From Solirubrobacteraceae bacterium (lineage in GTDB: Bacteria > Actinomycetota > Thermoleophilia > Solirubrobacterales > Solirubrobacteraceae): DNA of 64,000 nucleotides. Shown here piece after piece: positions 37,837-50,224 of the stretch. Location of the stretch: NCBI GenBank assembly GCA_024711025.1, contig JANJTP010000039.1:1-64000 (forward strand). The letters are read 5' to 3'. Positions within the stretch are counted from its first letter, which is position 1. Each line of letters starts with the position of its first letter. The notes beneath the pieces were generated by a model, which was not told where the DNA came from, searched no databases, and was given only the letters and a program-made list of their open reading frames with translations. Both the position numbers and the translations under genes were made by a program.

Positions 37837-38910
37837 TCAGCGCTCGAAGCCCGCATCGACGGGAAGGCTCATGGCGAACGCCGCCAGCAGGCGAGCCGTC
37901 GCCGCCACGTCGCCCAGGTCGACCATCTCGACGGGGGAGTGCATGTAGCGGAGCGGCAGCGAGACGAGCCCCGTCGGCACGCCGCCACGCGAGATGTGGA
38001 TCGCGTCGGCGTCGGTGCCGGTGTGCCGCGCCGACGCGGCGAGCGTGTAGGGGATGCCCTCGGCTTCCGCGACCTCGATCAGCAGCTCGCTGACGGCGGG
38101 ATGCAGGTTCGAGCCGCGCTCGATCACCGGGCCCGAGCCGAACCGGTGGCGGCCGTGCTCGCTCTCGTCGAGTCCGGGAGCATCGGTGGCGTGCGTGACG
38201 TCGACGGCGATCGCGAGGTCCGGCTCGAGCGCGTGCGCGCTCGTACGCGAGCCGCCGAACGTCGTCTCCTCCTGGACCGCGGCGATCGCGACGACATCCC
38301 CCGGCGCGCCGCCGCGCTCGGCGACCAGGCGTCCCGCCTCGAGCGCGACGAAGCAGCCGAGGCGATTGTCCATCGCGCGCGAGGCGGCGCGGCCGTTGGG
38401 CAGCTCGAGCGGCTCGCCGGCGATCACCGCGACGTCGCCGACGCGGACCATCGACGCGGCCTGCTCGCCGTCCTTCGCGCCGACGTCGATGTGCAGCGCC
38501 TTGAGCTCCTGGACCTTCTTGCGATCGTCGGCCTCGAGCAGGTGGATCGGCTTGCGGCCGATCACGCCCTGCACCGCCCCGCCCTTGGACTGCAGCTCGA
38601 CGCGCTGTCCGATCAGCACCTGCGGGTCCCAGCCGCCGACCCCGGTGAAGCGCAGCATCCCGCCGTCTTCGATGCTGGTGACGATCAGCCCGATCTCGTC
38701 GATGTGGCCGACGATCGCCAGCGTCGGCCCGCCCGCCGTGCCGGCGACACGCGCGGTCGAGCTGCCCATCACGTCGCCGGCGACCTGCGCGCCGAACGCG
38801 CTCGCGGCCTCGCGCCAGACGGCAGCCGCGGTCGCCTCGTAGCCCGACGGACCGGGAGCGGTGAGCAGTGAGCGCAGGACGGATGGGATCGACACGGATG
38901 GGATCGACAC
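37837..38910 (-). CDS. M42 family metallopeptidase (aminopeptidase/cellulase M)
   Basis: IVGHIDEIGLIVTSIEDGGMLRF; AVQEETTFGGSRTSAHALEPDLAIAVDVTHA; start codon lies in a tandem duplication. Confidence 0.92.
   Translation of the reverse strand: MSIPSVSIPSVLRSLLTAPGPSGYEATAAAVWREAASAFGAQVAGDVMGSSTARVAGTAGGPTLAIVGHIDEIGLIVTSIEDGGMLRFTGVGGWDPQVLIGQRVELQSKGGAVQGVIGRKPIHLLEADDRKKVQELKALHIDVGAKDGEQAASMVRVGDVAVIAGEPLELPNGRAASRAMDNRLGCFVALEAGRLVAERGGAPGDVVAIAAVQEETTFGGSRTSAHALEPDLAIAVDVTHATDAPGLDESEHGRHRFGSGPVIERGSNLHPAVSELLIEVAEAEGIPYTLAASARHTGTDADAIHISRGGVPTGLVSLPLRYMHSPVEMVDLGDVAATARLLAAFAMSLPVDAGFER
38881..38910. repeat. Perfect 15-bp tandem duplication across the M42 peptidase start region
   Basis: ggatgggatcgacac x2. 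Confidence 0.9.
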
Positions 38911-38955
38911 GGATGTGACCCTAGACGGTCGCCCGCGTGCCCCGCCTCGCCCGCG

Positions 38956-38999
38956 CGCGCCCGCCCGCGCGGGCGCACACGCACGCGCGGGCGGGCGCG
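38956..38999. repeat. 16-bp perfect all-GC inverted repeat, 12-nt loop, between divergent genes
   Basis: cgcgcccgcccgcgcg ggcgcacacgca cgcgcgggcgggcgcg. Confidence 0.85.
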
Positions 39000-39109
39000 T
39001 GCTCGCCAATGTGCCAGGGGATTCGCCGGGGATTCGACCCGGACCATTACCCGTTGTCCCATCGGATTTCGGCTATTTTGTGCGGCTCACCGATTCCGAG
39101 GAGCAAGCC

Positions 39110-40420
39110 GTGAGCGACCAGCCGACCTTCCACCCCGAGACGATCGCCCTCCACGGCGGCCAGCAGCCGGATCCGACGACGAACGCGCTGGCCGTCCCGA
39201 TCTACCAGACGAGCTCGTACGTCTTCGAGGACACCCAGCACGCCGCGGACCTCTTCGCGCTGAAGGTGCCGGGGAACATCTACACGCGGATCATGAACCC
39301 GACGTGGGGCGTGCTCGAGCAGCGTCTGACCGACCTCGAGGGCGGAATCGGCGCCGTCGTGACGGCCTCCGGCCAGGCCGCCGTGACGTATGCGGTCCTC
39401 AACGTCACCAGCAGCGGCGACAACATCATCTCCACCAGCCAGATCTACGGCGGCACGTACAACCTCTTCGCCCACACGCTGCCCCAGTACGGGATCGAGG
39501 TGCGCTTCGCCGACGGCGACGACCCGGGCGCGATCTCACGCCTCGCCGACGATCGCACGCGCCTCGTGTTCGGCGAGACGATCGGCAACCCGAAGCTCAA
39601 CGTGATGGACATCCCGGCCTGGTCGGCGGCAGCCCACGAGCACGGCCTGCCGCTGATCCTCGACAACACCGTCGCCACGCCCGTCGGCACCCGCGCCTTC
39701 GAGCTCGGCGCCGACATCGTGGTGCACTCGCTGACGAAGTTCATCGGCGGTCACGGCACGTCGATCGGCGGCATCGTGATCGACTCCGGTCGCTTCGACT
39801 GGGTCGCCAACCGCTCCCGCTTCCCCGGTCTGACCCAGCCCGACCCCAGCTACCACGGGGTCGTCTGGAGCGACGCCCTGGGTCCGGCCGCCTACGTCGG
39901 CCGCGTGCGCACGGTGCTCCTGCGCAACACCGGTGCCGCGCTGTCGCCGTTCAACGCCTTCCTGTTCCTGCAGGGCGTCGAGACGCTGCCGCTGCGGATG
40001 GAGCGCCACACGTCGAACGCGCTCGCCGTCGCCCGCCACCTCGAGCAGCACGAGGCGGTGGAGTGGGTCTACTACCCGGGCCTCGAGTCGAGCCGGTACC
40101 ACGCCGTCGCCGACCGCGTGCTGCGAAACGGCTACGGTGCCCTGGTGACGTTCGGCGTGAAGGGTGGCCGCGAGGCCGGACAGCGCTTCATCGAAGGCCT
40201 GAACCTGTTCAGCCACCTGGCGAACATCGGCGACGCCAAGTCGCTGGCGATCCACCCCGCCTCGACGACGCACTCGCAGCTCAACGACGAGGAGCTCGCG
40301 ACGGCCGGCGTCACCCAGGCGACGGTGCGCCTCTCGGTCGGCATCGAGAACATCGGCGACATCCTCGCCGACCTCGACCAGGCGCTGGCGGTGGCGAAGC
40401 AGGCGGCGGCCCCGGCATGA
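39110..40420 (+). CDS. metY: O-acetylhomoserine sulfhydrylase / aminocarboxypropyltransferase
   Basis: FHPETIALHGGQQPDPTTNALAVPIYQTSSYVFEDTQHAADLFAL...; Lys-PLP VVHSLTKFIGGHG. Confidence 0.95.
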   Translation: MSDQPTFHPETIALHGGQQPDPTTNALAVPIYQTSSYVFEDTQHAADLFALKVPGNIYTRIMNPTWGVLEQRLTDLEGGIGAVVTASGQAAVTYAVLNVTSSGDNIISTSQIYGGTYNLFAHTLPQYGIEVRFADGDDPGAISRLADDRTRLVFGETIGNPKLNVMDIPAWSAAAHEHGLPLILDNTVATPVGTRAFELGADIVVHSLTKFIGGHGTSIGGIVIDSGRFDWVANRSRFPGLTQPDPSYHGVVWSDALGPAAYVGRVRTVLLRNTGAALSPFNAFLFLQGVETLPLRMERHTSNALAVARHLEQHEAVEWVYYPGLESSRYHAVADRVLRNGYGALVTFGVKGGREAGQRFIEGLNLFSHLANIGDAKSLAIHPASTTHSQLNDEELATAGVTQATVRLSVGIENIGDILADLDQALAVAKQAAAPA

Positions 40421-41562
40421 CGGCGGGCGGCCTCGGCCGCGTCGAGACACAGCGGGTCGTCCTCTTCGACGAGGCCGACCCGCTCGTTCTCGAGTCGGGC
40501 GCGAGGCTCGCCCCGCTGCACGTCGCCTACGAGACGTACGGCGAGCTGGACGCCGAGCGCGCCAACGCCGTCTTCGTCCACCACGCGCTGACCGGCGACG
40601 CGCACGCTGCCGGCCACCACGGCGACCCCGCGCGCCGCGGCTGGTGGGACCGCCTCATCGGCCCGGGGCGGCCGATCGACACCGACCGCTACTTCGTCAT
40701 CTCGCCGAACCTGCTGGGCGGCTGCCAGGGAACGACCGGCCCCTCGTCGATCGACCCGGCGACCGGTCGCCGCTACGGTCTGGAGTTCCCGATGTTCGGG
40801 GTGCGCGACCTCGTGACGGTCCACCGACGGCTGCTCGAGCACCTCGGGATCGCGCGCCTTCACGCCGCGATCGGCGGATCGCTCGGCGGCATGCAGGCCC
40901 TGCAGTGGGCGATCGACGATCCCGGCGCGATGCGCCTCTGCCTGCCGATCTGCGCGAGCGCCGAGCTCTCGGCGATGAACATCGCCTTCTCGACGGTCGC
41001 CCGCGAGGCGATCATGCGCGACCCCGGGTTCCAGGGCGGCGCCTACCACGACACCGGCTGGGGCCCGAACATCGGCCTGGCGGTCGCGCGGATGATGGCG
41101 CACATCACCTATCTCTCCGAAGAGTCGTTCGCCCACAAGTTCGGCCGCGCGCGGCGTGTCGAGGGGGCGCCGCCCGGCCTTGGGCCGGACTTCGAGGTCG
41201 AGCACTACCTGCACCACCAGGGCGCGAGCTTCCTGCGTCGCTTCGACGCCCTGAGCTACCTCTACCTGACGCGCACGATGGACTACTTCCAGCCGTTCGA
41301 GGAGTCGGGCATCGCCGAGCGGCTGCGCGGGAACGCGACGCGCTTCCTGGCCGTCAGCTTCGACACCGACTGGCGCTTCTCGCCGGCGCACTCCGAGCGC
41401 ATGGTGCGCGACCTGAGGACCGCGGGCTGCGACGCCCGGCACGTCGAGATCACCTCGCCGTGGGGCCACGACTCGTTCCTGCTCGACGTCCCCGAGTACC
41501 ACGCCGTCGTCGGCGACTTCCTCGCCGAGGGCGCCCGGGCGACGAGCGGCGCGATGGCCTGA
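40417..41562 (+). CDS. metX: Homoserine O-acetyltransferase
   Basis: LAPLHVAYETYGELDAERANAVFVHHALTGDAHAAG...LLGGCQGTTGPSS...IGGSLGGMQALQWA. Confidence 0.95.
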   Translation: MTAGGLGRVETQRVVLFDEADPLVLESGARLAPLHVAYETYGELDAERANAVFVHHALTGDAHAAGHHGDPARRGWWDRLIGPGRPIDTDRYFVISPNLLGGCQGTTGPSSIDPATGRRYGLEFPMFGVRDLVTVHRRLLEHLGIARLHAAIGGSLGGMQALQWAIDDPGAMRLCLPICASAELSAMNIAFSTVAREAIMRDPGFQGGAYHDTGWGPNIGLAVARMMAHITYLSEESFAHKFGRARRVEGAPPGLGPDFEVEHYLHHQGASFLRRFDALSYLYLTRTMDYFQPFEESGIAERLRGNATRFLAVSFDTDWRFSPAHSERMVRDLRTAGCDARHVEITSPWGHDSFLLDVPEYHAVVGDFLAEGARATSGAMA

Positions 41563-41569
41563 GACGCCG

Positions 41570-42676
41570 TCAATCGAACGTCAGCACGGTGCGGATGCCG
41601 TCCTGGCGCTCCATCAGCTCGAAGGCCTCGTTGACCTGCTCGAGCGGCAGATGGTGGGAGATCAGCTTCTCGAGCGGGAGGCGGCCGTCGAGGTAGAGCT
41701 GTGCGAGCTCGGGCACGTCGTCGCGGCCGCGCGCGCCGCCGAACGAGGCGCCCGTGATCCGCCGGCCGGTGATCAGGTACCGCGGGATGACGTTGAGCGT
41801 CTCGCCCTTGCCGGCCACCCCGGCGATCACGCACTGACCCCAGCCCATCCGGGCCGCCTCGACCGCCTGGCGCATGACGTCGACGAGCCCGGTCGCCTCG
41901 AAGGTGTAGTCCGCGCCGAAGCCGCCGGTCAGCTCTACGATCCGCTCGACGGCCTCCTCGCCGCCCGCCAGCGCGTCGGTCGCCCCGAGGTCGACCGCCT
42001 GCGCGCGTCGGGTCGCGCTCGGGTCGACGATGATGATCCGCTCGGCCCCGGCGAGCTTCGAGCCGGCAACCGCGCCGAGCCCGACGAGACCGGCGCCGAA
42101 CACCGCGACCGTCGACCCCGGCTCGACCCGGGCGATGTAGCGCGCGGCGCCGATGCCGGTCGTGGCGCCGCAGGCGAGGGTGCAGAGGACGTCGAGCGGC
42201 GCGTCCTTCGGGACCTTGGCGAGCGCGATCTCCGGCATGACCGTCGCCTCGGCGAACGTGCTGGTGCCCATGAAGTGGCGGATCCGCTCGTCCCCGCGGT
42301 GCAGTCGAGTGGTGTGGTCGGGCAGGTAGCCGCGGTTCTGCTCGTCGCGGATCGCCAGGCAGATGTTGGTCTTGCCCGAGGCGCAGTGGACGCACTCCCG
42401 GCACTGGGGGGAGAACAGCGTCAGCACGTGGTCGCCCGGCCGCAGCGAGCTGACCCCCTCGCCGACCGCCTCGACGATCCCCGCGCCCTCGTGGCCGAGC
42501 ACCGCCGGCGCGTAGCCGCTCGGGTCGACGCCGCTCGCCGTGTACATGTCGGTGTGGCACACGCCGCACGCCACGAGGCGGACGAGCACCTCGCCGGCCT
42601 TCGGCCCGTCGAGGTCGAGCTCCTGGACGACGAGCGGCTTGCCGAACTCCTCGAGCACTGCGGCGCGGATCCTCAT
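41570..42676 (-). CDS. Zinc-dependent alcohol dehydrogenase (class III/NDMA-type-like)
   Basis: VACGVCHTDMYTASGVDPSGYAPAVLGHEGAGIVEAVGEGV...PQCRECVHCASGKTNIC. Confidence 0.92.
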   Translation of the reverse strand: MRIRAAVLEEFGKPLVVQELDLDGPKAGEVLVRLVACGVCHTDMYTASGVDPSGYAPAVLGHEGAGIVEAVGEGVSSLRPGDHVLTLFSPQCRECVHCASGKTNICLAIRDEQNRGYLPDHTTRLHRGDERIRHFMGTSTFAEATVMPEIALAKVPKDAPLDVLCTLACGATTGIGAARYIARVEPGSTVAVFGAGLVGLGAVAGSKLAGAERIIIVDPSATRRAQAVDLGATDALAGGEEAVERIVELTGGFGADYTFEATGLVDVMRQAVEAARMGWGQCVIAGVAGKGETLNVIPRYLITGRRITGASFGGARGRDDVPELAQLYLDGRLPLEKLISHHLPLEQVNEAFELMERQDGIRTVLTFD

Positions 42677-42847
42677 GTCCGAGACCGTATCTCGGGCAGG
42701 CGTACAGCGCGGAGCGGTGGCGGGCGCGCGCGGGCACGGGAAGCGGCATGGCGGGCGCGCGCGGCGGGGACGCCCCGCCCCCACGCCGCCTATGCCGCGC
42801 CGACCGGCGCCGACCGCCGCCGCGCGCCCTGCCCGCCCCGCCGCCTG

Positions 42848-45646
<2,799 letters not shown>

Positions 45647-45687
45647 GTCAGGGCTTTCGTTTCGGGTGTCTGTGTCGATTGATGCTC

Positions 45688-46101
45688 TCACGACGAATCG
45701 ACCGGCAACAGGACCAGGGGCCGGCCATCGTCGGTCGTGAGGGTCCTGAAGTGATGGTGGTCGAAGGTCGCGATCCGGTCGGTGCGCAGGCGACGAGCGA
45801 GCGCGACCAGCGAGGCGTCGGCGAGGCCGACGTCGGGTCGCCTGCGAGCGATCGCGACGCTCTCGGTCATCGCGTCGGCCCACCAGCGGACGATCCAGGC
45901 GCCGCGATCGAGGTCGTCGTGGAAGACCTCGAGCGCGTCACGAGAGAGGCGTCCCAGATGGTGGTCGAGCTCGGCGATCGCCAGCGGAGTGGTCACCAGC
46001 TCGTCGTCGACCGATGCGAGCCACGCCGCGGCGATCGCGTGGAGATCGTCGTCGGCGTCGTACACGGCCAGCGCGAGCGAGGTGTCTACGACGATCGCCA
46101 A
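45688..46101 (-). CDS. PIN-domain (VapC-like) toxin
   Basis: [21 protein letters not shown]...ELDHHLG...[15 protein letters not shown]...TFDHHHF. Confidence 0.88.
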   Translation of the reverse strand: MAIVVDTSLALAVYDADDDLHAIAAAWLASVDDELVTTPLAIAELDHHLGRLSRDALEVFHDDLDRGAWIVRWWADAMTESVAIARRRPDVGLADASLVALARRLRTDRIATFDHHHFRTLTTDDGRPLVLLPVDSS

Positions 46102-46340
46102 TCGCCGAACCCGGTCTCGTCGAGGATCTGCTCGTCGCGCCTTGCGAGATCGCCGCGCCCACTGCGCAGGATCCCGACGCTCGGCTTCGGCCGGGCCGGG
46201 CGCATCACGACGCCGGCGAGCGATCGGCGGATCAGCTCGGCCTTCGTGATGCCCTCCTCGGCGGCACGCAGCGCGAGCGCGCGGTCGAGCTCGTCGTCGA
46301 GGTAGATGCTCGTCTTCTTCACCACTACGTAGGGTATCAC
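46086..46340 (-). CDS. Ribbon-helix-helix antitoxin (VapB/CopG-like)
   Basis: VVVKKTSIYLDDELDRALALRAAEEGITKAELIRRSLAG; overlaps toxin start. Confidence 0.85.
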   Translation of the reverse strand: MIPYVVVKKTSIYLDDELDRALALRAAEEGITKAELIRRSLAGVVMRPARPKPSVGILRSGRGDLARRDEQILDETGFGDWRSS

Positions 46341-46394
46341 CCTACGTATGAATATCGCGGTCGGCCCGTAGGCCGCTCGGTCGCCTGCCGGCCG

Positions 46395-47231
46395 CTACTT
46401 CTTCAGCAGCGCGTCGATCGCGGCCTTCAGCCCTTCGGCGCTGCCGACGTCGGTCTCGAGCTTGGTGTACGGGCCACCGGTCCGTCCGATGACGAACGAC
46501 GGCGTGCTGGAGACTCCGTACTTCTCGGCGTCGCGATTGGCGCCGTCGAGCGACTGCTGCGCTTGCGGGGTCGCGACGAACGCCTTCGCCTTCGCGACGT
46601 CGACGCCGGCGGCCTTCCAGATCCGCTCGACGAACCCATCGGTGGCGTAGCCGGTGTTCTCCCCGCCCTGGTTGAAGTACCAGATCTGCGTGAAGTACGA
46701 CTCCCGTCCCTGCGCCCCGGCCGCCGCCGCGGCGCGCGCCGCCTTCTCCGAGTCCGGGCCGATGAAGCTGAGCGTCCTGAACTCGACGCGCACCTTGCCG
46801 TCGCGCACGTAGTCGTTGACGATCACCGGGTAGGGGCCCTTCGCGAACTGGGCGCAGAACGGGCACTGCATGTCGGCGAACTCGATCAGCGTGACCGGCG
46901 CCTTGGGGTCGCCGAGCTCGCCGCCCGCCTGCGGGATCCCGTCGAGCATCTCGCTCGTCTCCGCGACGCCCGCCACCGGGCCGCCGCCGGCGGCACCGCC
47001 GCCCTTGTCGCCGCCCCCGGAGCTGAGCAGGATCACCGCCGCGACGACCACGATGACGCCGACGAGGATCGCGCCGAGGATCATGTTGCGCCGCTTGGCG
47101 GCCGCGGCCTGGGCGGCCGCGCGCTGCGCGGCAGCGGCCTTCGCCCCCTTAGGACGATCCGCCCGCGGCCTCTGGCCCTTCCGGCGGTCTGCTGAGGAGG
47201 GCTTGGCGCCCTTCGGGGGGTTCGCGCTCAT
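46395..47231 (-). CDS. DsbA/thioredoxin-like membrane-anchored oxidoreductase
   Basis: One TM helix, then VTLIEFADMQCPFCAQFAKGPYP (CPFC)...YGVSSTPSFVIGRTGG. Confidence 0.9.
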   Translation of the reverse strand: MSANPPKGAKPSSADRRKGQRPRADRPKGAKAAAAQRAAAQAAAAKRRNMILGAILVGVIVVVAAVILLSSGGGDKGGGAAGGGPVAGVAETSEMLDGIPQAGGELGDPKAPVTLIEFADMQCPFCAQFAKGPYPVIVNDYVRDGKVRVEFRTLSFIGPDSEKAARAAAAAGAQGRESYFTQIWYFNQGGENTGYATDGFVERIWKAAGVDVAKAKAFVATPQAQQSLDGANRDAEKYGVSSTPSFVIGRTGGPYTKLETDVGSAEGLKAAIDALLKK

Positions 47232-48469
47232 GGTGCCGCATTGTCGCAAGACGTCCGGGCGGGCGGCGCCGAGGGACCGTCGACGCGAGCGTCGAACGCC
47301 CGCAGCACCCCGTGCGCGATGCGCGCGCAGCGCGCGACGCAGCCGAGGTCGACGTGCTCCGGCAGGTCGGTGGGATGGTGGTAGTGGGGGTAGAAGCCCG
47401 GCCCGACGGAGAGCAGCGAGAGCGCCGGCAGCCCCGCTCGGAGAGCCAGCAGCGGATCGGTCCAGGCGCCGATCCGCCAGCGCTGCGGGGAGGGCTCGCC
47501 GGCGAGCGCCGCGCCCGCGTCGGCCAGGTCGAGGTCCACGTCCCGATAGCGATGGGTCAGGACGGCGCCCTCGGCAGCGGCGACGATCGGCGTTCCGCAG
47601 CCGAGTGTGTCGAGTCCGACGACGAGCGTGCTCGATGCGTCCAGCAGGCCCGTCCGGCGGTCGAGCACGGCGTGGAAGCCGCCCATGCCGGTCTCCTCGC
47701 CGCCGACCAGCGCGACCAGGACCTCGGTGTGGCCCAGCGGGCCTGCGGCGAGCGCCCGTGCGAGGTCGAGCGCCGCGGCGACGCCGCTGGCGTTGTCGTT
47801 CGCGCCCGGAACGACGGACGAGCGCGCGATCTCGAGGTTCAGCGCGATCGCCAGCGCGTTCAGCGCGATCGCCGGCGTGGCGAGCGCCCGGTGCGCGGCC
47901 CGTGGGCCGTGCCGGCTCGTCAGCGCCGCCCCGGCGGCGGCCGCCAGCGCGATCGCCTGCAGGCCCATGACCGGCTGCATGCCCCGCCGGCGCAGCGCCC
48001 GGGCGGCGCCGATCGCGACGATCCGAGGACTCCACACGAGCCCCGTCCGGGCGGCGTCGAGGTGGGCGACGAGGACGACGCGGGCACGCGGCTCACCCCG
48101 AGGCGGGAACCGGCCGACGACGCTCGCGCCCTCGCCGCCGCCGGCAATCCGCCGGCGCCACGGAGCGCGGCCGCTGACGTCGCGCTCCAGCGAGGCGAGC
48201 GCCGCGAGTGCCAGCGCCGCGCCGCACGCGCCACCGACCCTCGCAGCCGCGAGCCCGGCAAGCGAGTGCGCGGCAAAGCTCCAGCTGTTCGTCGCGCGCC
48301 CCCGATAGGGCTCGACGACGACATCGGCCGCGCCCGCCGCGCGCAGGCGCTCCGCGGCCCACGCGGCCGCCGCCCGCTCACCGGGGCCGGCCGAGCCGCG
48401 GACCATGCCCGCGAGCGTGGCGATGTCGGTACGCAGCGCGCCCGGATCGGGCTCGTAGGTCACGCGCAC
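47228..48469 (-). CDS. M28 family zinc peptidase
   Basis: VVLVAHLDAARTG...VVPGANDNASGVAAALDLARAL...ALVGGEETGMGGFHA...FYPHYHHPTDLPEHVD. Confidence 0.88.
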   Translation of the reverse strand: MRVTYEPDPGALRTDIATLAGMVRGSAGPGERAAAAWAAERLRAAGAADVVVEPYRGRATNSWSFAAHSLAGLAAARVGGACGAALALAALASLERDVSGRAPWRRRIAGGGEGASVVGRFPPRGEPRARVVLVAHLDAARTGLVWSPRIVAIGAARALRRRGMQPVMGLQAIALAAAAGAALTSRHGPRAAHRALATPAIALNALAIALNLEIARSSVVPGANDNASGVAAALDLARALAAGPLGHTEVLVALVGGEETGMGGFHAVLDRRTGLLDASSTLVVGLDTLGCGTPIVAAAEGAVLTHRYRDVDLDLADAGAALAGEPSPQRWRIGAWTDPLLALRAGLPALSLLSVGPGFYPHYHHPTDLPEHVDLGCVARCARIAHGVLRAFDARVDGPSAPPARTSCDNAAP

Positions 48470-48488
48470 CGTGCGGCGCCCGCTGCCG

Positions 48489-48731
48489 CTACTGCTCGTA
48501 GCCCTCGACCACGTCGGCCGGGCGCACCGTCGCATCGTCGGCGTCGAGGCCGAGCTCGGCGAGCGCGCGGCGCTGCCGGAGCAGGTCCCAGCATTGGTCG
48601 AGCGTCACCCTCAGCTCGTCGAGCCGGTGGCGATCGCCCTCGGTCGCCTCCCCGCTCGACTCCGCCTCCCAGAGCCGGTGCTCCTCGGCCACCAGCTCCT
48701 CGATCCGGCCCCTTACCAGCTCGCCGGCCAT
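48489..48731 (-). CDS. DUF2630 family protein
   Basis: IEELVAEEHRLWEAESSGEATEGDRHRLDELRVTLDQCWDLLRQRRAL. Confidence 0.88.
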   Translation of the reverse strand: MAGELVRGRIEELVAEEHRLWEAESSGEATEGDRHRLDELRVTLDQCWDLLRQRRALAELGLDADDATVRPADVVEGYEQ

Positions 48732-49025
48732 TTCCCGACCTCCTCGTCGCGGCGCTGACTGCGCTCTCCACATGCTCGCGGGCTCGCCGGCGTAGAGCAA
48801 GTGCGCTCCTGCTCACGCCCGGGCGCCCGCGCCCACCCGCTGCCACGTCGTGGGACGATGCGGACCTATCGGGGAATACCCCGATGCCGGCGCCACGCGA
48901 GAAGAGGAGCGTTCCAGGTGCCCCAGCGGGTGGTGCGTCGATAAACCCCGACGGAGCCCGGCGACGACGACGCAGACCGGCCGTTCGCGCCGTCGTGCTC
49001 CTCGAGCCGAAGGAGCTTCCGCGAG

Positions 49026-49502
49026 ATGACGAGCATCCAAGAGGCCGCCTCCGCCTTCCTGAGCAACAAGCGGGTGGCGGTCACGGGCGTATCCAGACAT
49101 CCAAAGGGCCACGGCAGCAACATCGTGTACCAGCGCCTTCGCGAGCGCGGCTACGAGGTGTTCGCGGTCAATCCGAACGCCGAGGAGGTCGAGGGCGACC
49201 GCTCCTACCACGATCTGCGCTCCATTCCGGGCGGAGTCGACGCCGTCGTGATGGGAACGCGGCCGGAGACCTGCGAGGAGACGATGCGCGAGTGCGCCGA
49301 GCTCGGCATCCACCACGTGTGGATGCATCGTGCCTTCGGCGGCGGGAGCGTCTCGCAGGCGGCGGCCGAGTACGGCCGTCGGCAGGGGCTCCAGGTGATC
49401 GACGGAGGCTGCCCGTGCATGTTCGAGCCGACCGCCGACGTCGGTCACAAGCTCATGCGCTTCGCCTTCACGATCAACGGCCACGTGCCGAGGACGGTCT
49501 GA
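49026..49502 (+). CDS. CoA-binding domain protein (YccU-like)
   Basis: NKRVAVTGVSRHPKGHGSNIVYQRLRERGYEVFAVNPNAEEVEGDRSYHDL...VIDGGCPCMFEPTAD. Confidence 0.92.
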   Translation: MTSIQEAASAFLSNKRVAVTGVSRHPKGHGSNIVYQRLRERGYEVFAVNPNAEEVEGDRSYHDLRSIPGGVDAVVMGTRPETCEETMRECAELGIHHVWMHRAFGGGSVSQAAAEYGRRQGLQVIDGGCPCMFEPTADVGHKLMRFAFTINGHVPRTV

Positions 49503-49520
49503 GATGTGGGTTGGAGGGTG

Positions 49521-50130
49521 CCCACGAAGACGCTCATGGAGCGCGAGCTTCGCGAGCAGGATCGCCGGGATGTGGCTCGGAGCGCCGCGCCCGACGCGAC
49601 GTGGTGCCTGCTCGCGCTCAAGCAGATGCGGCGCGATCGCGAAGTAGCCGTCGATCGTCTCGGAGCCCTCCTCCAGCGGCAGATAGGTCCGGGTTCCCCC
49701 GCGCGTCGCATGATGAGCGTGCTCGCGCAGCCATGCGTCAAGCGTCGGATGGCCACAGCTGAATGCGGTGAGGTCGTAGCCGTCGGAGAGCGGCTCGATC
49801 CGAAGGCTCACGCCGCCTTGATCATCGAGTGCCCCGGCTGCGGGGTCGGAGAGCGGCTCGATCCGGAGGCTCACGCCGCCTTGATCCGCTTGCTCGCGCG
49901 CGCCGCGTGCCGTCCGTGCGAGCTTCGGCGCGTGATCTGGCGCATCGAGCGCAGCGACAAGCCGATCGAAATAGTCGACAGGAAGGACCGTGGCGGCGAG
50001 CTCGGTCACGACAACCTCAGCCCGCTCCAGCGCGGCGAGCACGACAAAGGCAGACACCGGCCCACCAGCGAGCGCCGCGGCCTGCTCGATGCGCTTGCGC
50101 TCCGCAGAAGTCAGTCGTGCTTCGAGACGG
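49521..50130 (-). pseudogene. Decayed DUF1778 antitoxin - GNAT toxin pair (TacAT-like), no start codon and truncated GNAT
   Basis: RLEARLTSAERKRIEQAAALAGGPVSAFVVLAALERAEVV (DUF1778) running in frame into YDLTAFSCGHPTLDAWLREHAHHATRGGTRTYLPLEEGSETIDGYFAIA...LAKLALHERLRG (GNAT, ends before acetyl-CoA loop). Confidence 0.75.
49782..49886. repeat. 42-bp direct repeat (1 mismatch), 63-bp period, at DUF1778/GNAT junction
   Basis: gtcggagagcggctcgatccgaaggctcacgccgccttgatc at 49782-49823 and 49845-49886. Confidence 0.9.
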
Positions 50131-50155
50131 TCAGTCTTGGTACGAGCACAGAGCT

Positions 50156-50207
50156 TCTTCGGGACGGGAGCGACGGAACTCGAACCCGCGACCTTCGGCG
50201 TGACAGG
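50156..50207 (-). repeat. Displaced tRNA-Asp 3'-half fragment (att-like repeat)
   Basis: 52 bp matching 51257-51308 with 2 mismatches, same orientation. Confidence 0.9.
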
Positions 50208-50224
50208 GTGGTTCGCCCTACGTC

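Noticed and set aside
38911-39109. SAM riboswitch upstream of metY
   Set aside because: Position is right, but I could not recognise SAM-I, SAM-II or SAM-IV conserved cores; only a GC hairpin is evident. An Infernal/Rfam scan would settle it.
42719-42847. Inverted and direct GC repeats between the alcohol dehydrogenase and acnA as a novel element
   Set aside because: Short (7-bp stem, 15-bp direct repeat) and expected in very GC-rich intergenic DNA; at most a weak terminator.
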